64,000 nucleotides of DNA from Caballeronia ptereochthonis. Its GTDB lineage: Bacteria; Pseudomonadota; Gammaproteobacteria; Burkholderiales; Burkholderiaceae. Below, one piece after another: positions 61,012-64,000 of this stretch (the first letter of the stretch is position 1; every line of letters begins with the position of its first letter). The notes beneath the pieces are model-generated. The model was not told the DNA's origin. It saw only the letters and a list, made by a program, of their open reading frames with translations, and made no database searches. The translations under genes were made by a program, and so were the position numbers. The stretch is taken from positions 62,001-126,000 of the forward strand of contig NZ_FCOB02000024.1 in the NCBI RefSeq assembly GCF_001545075.1, given 5' to 3'.

Positions 61012-61062
61012 GCGCACACAAGAACACGCATCAAGGCCAAAACGGAATATTCGGAGTCTTTC

Positions 61063-62307
61063 ATGAGCGACCCTCAACAAACCGCAGCCGCCGCGCCCGC
61101 GCCGAAGCAGAGCAACGGCAAACGCCGCCGGCTGATGACGCTGATCGTGCTCGTCATCATCATCGCCGCCGTCGCGTACGGGCTTTACTACTTCCTCGTC
61201 GCGCGCTTTCACGAGACGACCGACGACGCCTACGTGAACGGCAACGTCGTGCAGATCACGCCGCAGGTCGTGGGCACGGTAATCTCCGTGAACGCGGACG
61301 ACACGCAGACCGTCAAGGTCGGCGATCCGCTCGTCGTGCTCGATCCGGCCGACTCCAAGGTCTCGCTCGACCAGGCCGAGGCGAATCTCGCGCAGACCGT
61401 GCGCCAGGTCCGCACGTTCTTCGTCAACAACAACCAGTACGAAGCGCAAATCGCACTGCGCAAGTCCGACCTGCAGCGCGCGCAGGACGACCTGCGCCGC
61501 CGCATGACCGTCGCGCAGACCGGCGCCGTATCGCAGGAAGAAATCTCGCACGCCCGCGATGCAGTGCGCGGCGCGCAGGCCTCGCTCGACGCCGCGGAGC
61601 AGGAGCTCGCGTCGAACCGCTCGCTCACGGCCAACACGACGATCGCGGATCACCCGAACGTGCTCGCCGCCGCCGCGAAGGTGCGTGACTCGTACATCAA
61701 CTACGCGCGCAACACGCTGCCGGCGCCGGTCACGGGCTATGTCGCGAAGCGCTCGGTGCAGGTGGGCCAGCGCGTTTCGCCCGGCAATCCGCTGATGGCG
61801 ATCGTGCCGCTCAACGCCGTGTGGGTGGACGCGAACTTCAAGGAAGTGCAGCTGAAGCACATGCGCATCGGCCAGCCGGTCGAGCTCACGGCCGATCTGT
61901 ACGGCTCGGGCGTCGTGTTCCACGGCAAGGTGATCGGCTTCTCGGCCGGCACGGGCTCGGCGTTCTCGCTCCTGCCCGCGCAGAACGCGACCGGCAACTG
62001 GATCAAGGTCGTGCAGCGCCTGCCGGTGCGCATCGAGCTCGATCCGAAGGAACTGCAACAGCATCCGCTGCGGATCGGTCTTTCGATGAACGTCGACGTG
62101 ACGATCAAGAACGAGGAAGGCGGCCAGCTCGGCCAGGCGCAGAACACGGTCTATCAGACCAACGTGTTCGACAAGTACGGCGCCGAAGCCGATCAGGAGA
62201 TCGCGCGCATCATCCAGCAGAACGCCGGCACGGGCACGGGCTCGCAGAGCACGTCGCCGGCTGGCGGCCGTGGCGCGAAGTCCGCTTCCGCCGCGAAGCT
62301 GATGTAA
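61063..62307 (+). CDS. emrA: Efflux pump periplasmic adaptor EmrA/HlyD-type
   Basis: A 414-residue membrane-fusion protein. One N-terminal membrane helix (LMTLIVLVIIIAAVAYGLYY, residues 25-45) is followed by the split lipoyl domain starting TTDDAYVNGNVVQITPQVVG. A coiled-coil hairpin spans about residues 105-200, and the beta-barrel domain includes VPLNAVWVDANFKEVQLKHM. It joins EmrB to the NodT-type channel. An S/A/G-rich tail follows. The gene starts 51 bases after the channel gene stop. Confidence 0.95.
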   Translation: MSDPQQTAAAAPAPKQSNGKRRRLMTLIVLVIIIAAVAYGLYYFLVARFHETTDDAYVNGNVVQITPQVVGTVISVNADDTQTVKVGDPLVVLDPADSKVSLDQAEANLAQTVRQVRTFFVNNNQYEAQIALRKSDLQRAQDDLRRRMTVAQTGAVSQEEISHARDAVRGAQASLDAAEQELASNRSLTANTTIADHPNVLAAAAKVRDSYINYARNTLPAPVTGYVAKRSVQVGQRVSPGNPLMAIVPLNAVWVDANFKEVQLKHMRIGQPVELTADLYGSGVVFHGKVIGFSAGTGSAFSLLPAQNATGNWIKVVQRLPVRIELDPKELQQHPLRIGLSMNVDVTIKNEEGGQLGQAQNTVYQTNVFDKYGAEADQEIARIIQQNAGTGTGSQSTSPAGGRGAKSASAAKLM

Positions 62308-62320
62308 GCACGCAGTAACC

Positions 62321-63880
62321 ATGTCTCAGCAAAACGTCGTTCATCCGCCGCTTTCGGGCGCGAAGCTCGTCATCGGGACGATCGCCGTGTCGCTCGCGGT
62401 GTTCATGAACGTGCTCGACACGTCGATCGCGAACGTCTCGATTCCGTCGATTTCCGGCGATCTGGGCGTCTCGTCCGATCAGGGCACGTGGGTCATCACG
62501 TCGTTCGCGGTCGCCAACGCAATCTCGGTGCCGCTCACGGGCTGGCTCACGCAGCGCATCGGCCAGGTGCGGCTCTTCCTCGGCTCGATCATCCTGTTCG
62601 TGATCGCGTCGTGGCTGTGCGGCCTCGCGCCCACGCTGCCCTTCCTGCTCGCGGCGCGCGTGCTGCAAGGCGCGGTCGCCGGTCCGATGATCCCGCTCTC
62701 GCAGACGCTCCTGCTTGCGAGCTATCCGCGCGAAAAGGCGCCGATGGCGCTCTCGATGTGGTCGATGACCACGCTCATCGCGCCGGTCGCGGGCCCCGTG
62801 CTCGGCGGCTGGATCTCGGACAACATCTCGTGGCCGTGGATCTTCTACGTGAACATCCCGGTCGGCATCGCGGCGGCGATCGCCACATTCGCGATCTTCC
62901 GCGACCGCGACTCGGCGATCCGCAAGGCGCCGATCGACACCGTCGGTCTCGCGCTGCTCGTGATCTGGGTCGGCTCGCTGCAGATCATGCTCGACAAGGG
63001 CAAGGACCTCGACTGGTTCAACTCGACGACGATCGTCGTGCTCGCGCTGATCGCGGTGATCGCCTTTGCGTTCTTCATCGTGTGGGAGCTGACGGCGGAG
63101 CATCCGGTCGTGGATCTGTCGCTCTTCGAGCTGCGCAACTTCACGGGCGGAACGATCGCGCTGTCGATCGGCTACGGGCTCTACTTCGGCAACCTCGTGC
63201 TGCTGCCGCTGTGGCTCCAGACGGACATCGGCTATACGGCGACGAACGCCGGTCTCGTGATGGCGCCCGTGGGACTTTTCGCGATCCTGCTCTCGCCGAT
63301 CACCGGCAAGTTCCTGCCGCGCACCGATCCGCGCCGCATCGCGACCGCCGCGTTCCTCGTGTTCGCGCTGTGCTTCTGGATGCGCTCGCGCTATACGACC
63401 GGCGTCGATACATGGGCGCTCACGGTGCCCACGCTGATCCAGGGCATCGGCATGGCGGGCTTCTTCATTCCGCTCGTGTCGATCACGCTGTCGGGCTTGC
63501 CGGGGCATCGCATTCCGGCGGCGTCCGGCTTGTCGAACTTCGTGCGGATCATGTGCGGCGGCATCGGCACGTCGATTTTCTCGACGGCCTGGGAGCATCG
63601 CTCGATCGTGCATCACGCGCAGCTGGTCGAGCAGGCCAATTCGTACAACCCGACCTTCGCGAACTCGATGCAGCAGATGGGGGCGCTCGGCTTCTCGCAG
63701 GAGCAGACCTACGGCTTCTTCAACAGCATGGCCACGCAGCAGGCGGCGCAGCTCGGCGTGAACGACATGTTCTACATCTCGGCGGGGATTTTCGTCGCGC
63801 TGATCGTGCTGATCTGGATCACGCGGCCCGAACGCTCGGGCGGCGGCGATTCCGCGGCGGCGGCATCTGCGGCGCACTGA
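62321..63880 (+). CDS. emrB: Multidrug efflux MFS transporter EmrB (DHA2, 14 helices)
   Basis: A 519-residue drug:H+ antiporter with 14 predicted helices. The opening VFMNVLDTSIANVSIPSISG is motif D1, GWLTQRIGQVRLFLGS motif A and LPFLLAARVLQGAVAGPMIP motif B. PVAGPVLGGWISDNISWPWI is the antiporter motif C. It exports hydrophobic compounds through EmrA and the NodT channel. It starts 13 bases after emrA and is the last gene of the operon. Confidence 0.95.
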   Translation: MSQQNVVHPPLSGAKLVIGTIAVSLAVFMNVLDTSIANVSIPSISGDLGVSSDQGTWVITSFAVANAISVPLTGWLTQRIGQVRLFLGSIILFVIASWLCGLAPTLPFLLAARVLQGAVAGPMIPLSQTLLLASYPREKAPMALSMWSMTTLIAPVAGPVLGGWISDNISWPWIFYVNIPVGIAAAIATFAIFRDRDSAIRKAPIDTVGLALLVIWVGSLQIMLDKGKDLDWFNSTTIVVLALIAVIAFAFFIVWELTAEHPVVDLSLFELRNFTGGTIALSIGYGLYFGNLVLLPLWLQTDIGYTATNAGLVMAPVGLFAILLSPITGKFLPRTDPRRIATAAFLVFALCFWMRSRYTTGVDTWALTVPTLIQGIGMAGFFIPLVSITLSGLPGHRIPAASGLSNFVRIMCGGIGTSIFSTAWEHRSIVHHAQLVEQANSYNPTFANSMQQMGALGFSQEQTYGFFNSMATQQAAQLGVNDMFYISAGIFVALIVLIWITRPERSGGGDSAAAASAAH

Positions 63881-63905
63881 TCGCGTTACCGCTCGCAGGA
63901 AGACA

Positions 63906-63933
63906 AGAGCCCGGAATCTCCGGGCTCTTTTTT
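63906..63933. terminator. Terminator after emrB
   Basis: AGAGCCCGG (63906-63914) pairs with CCGGGCTCT (63920-63928), followed by TTTTT. It lies between emrB and a convergent partial gene. Confidence 0.88.
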
Positions 63934-63938
63934 ATGGT

Positions 63939-64000
63939 TCATCGAGCTTTTCCGGGGAACGCGGCGCGGATCTTGAGGAAGAAGTATTCCTCGTCGCGAT
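63939..64000 (-). CDS. Partial C-terminus of a convergent gene (unidentified)
   Basis: On the minus strand the last 19 visible codons read RDEEYFFLKIRAAFPGKAR before the TGA at 63939. The amino-acid mix and GC-rich third positions look like a real coding end, and the terminator just beyond supports a convergent gene. Too short to identify. Confidence 0.45.
   Translation of the reverse strand, partial: RDEEYFFLKIRAAFPGKAR

Noticed and set aside
1..64000. CRISPR arrays, rRNA operons, riboswitches
   Set aside because: No regularly spaced repeats, no rRNA sequence and no recognisable riboswitch core was seen in any leader.

Overview
This 64-kb window is GC-rich chromosomal DNA of a betaproteobacterium of the Burkholderiaceae, most probably Paraburkholderia or Caballeronia. 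The evidence is the protein set (long-tailed RNase R, Burkholderia-type SucAB-Lpd, Bpt/Aat pair, NodT-EmrAB efflux operon, large FadE with an HMW FabG), the strong GC bias at third codon positions, and no plasmid or prophage backbone genes. No rRNA operon, CRISPR array, complete insertion sequence or integrase was seen. The genus is an inference from family resemblance only.

Layout. 1-4.4 kb: end of pbpC, a secreted ComEA-like helix-hairpin-helix protein, a YidB-family gene, then a hipBA toxin-antitoxin locus whose hipA is broken by a one-base frameshift. 4.5-7.1 kb: clpB with a recognisable sigma-32 promoter. 7.2-10.6 kb: an NsrR-like regulator divergent from a truncated haemoglobin, then moeA-moaD-moaE. 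10.8-14.1 kb: Nudix, aat, bpt (both N-degron transferases) and pyrD. 14.2-17.8 kb: polar amino-acid ABC binding protein and permease without ATPase, a Gfo/Idh/MocA oxidoreductase and a FadR-type regulator. 18.3-24.8 kb: a GT4 glycosyltransferase, an ElaA-like acetyltransferase, a DUF1839 gene, a 1-kb non-coding tract, and a Crp/Fnr regulator next to an undecaprenyl-phosphate sugar transferase. 24.9-31.9 kb: PadR, rpiA, SirB, AmiD-like amidase, an SRA-like/HNH nuclease, rlmB and rnr.

32.0-35.5 kb holds two near-identical tRNA-Leu(CAG) genes, each with its own promoter and terminator, then decayed remnants of a MobA-like nucleotidyltransferase and a COG0523 (CobW-type) GTPase. The GTPase remnant lies downstream of a ZnuD-like TonB receptor. 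Two Zur-like palindromes lie in front of the receptor, so this looks like a zinc-uptake operon that has lost its GTPase. 35.9-37.6 kb: an MFS carrier and an unrecognised membrane protein. 37.9-46.9 kb: a co-directional lipid cluster (fadE, two-domain fabG, maoC, thiolase, acyl-CoA ligase, DUF1571) able in principle to run a full beta-oxidation-like cycle. 47.1-49.3 kb: a small protein, a SurE-type phosphatase, DUF2147, and a stand-alone transposase N-terminal domain. 49.5-58.6 kb (minus strand): zapE, lpd, sucB, sucA and typA. 58.8-63.9 kb: a MarR-controlled NodT-EmrA-EmrB efflux operon.

Most of the window is ordinary housekeeping DNA. The items most worth a second look are the SRA-like/HNH nuclease translationally coupled to a cell-wall amidase, the Zur-box zinc locus with its collapsing accessory genes, the frameshifted hipA with its operator cluster, the stand-alone DUF4096-like transposase domain with a replaced C-terminus, and the six-gene lipid cluster.
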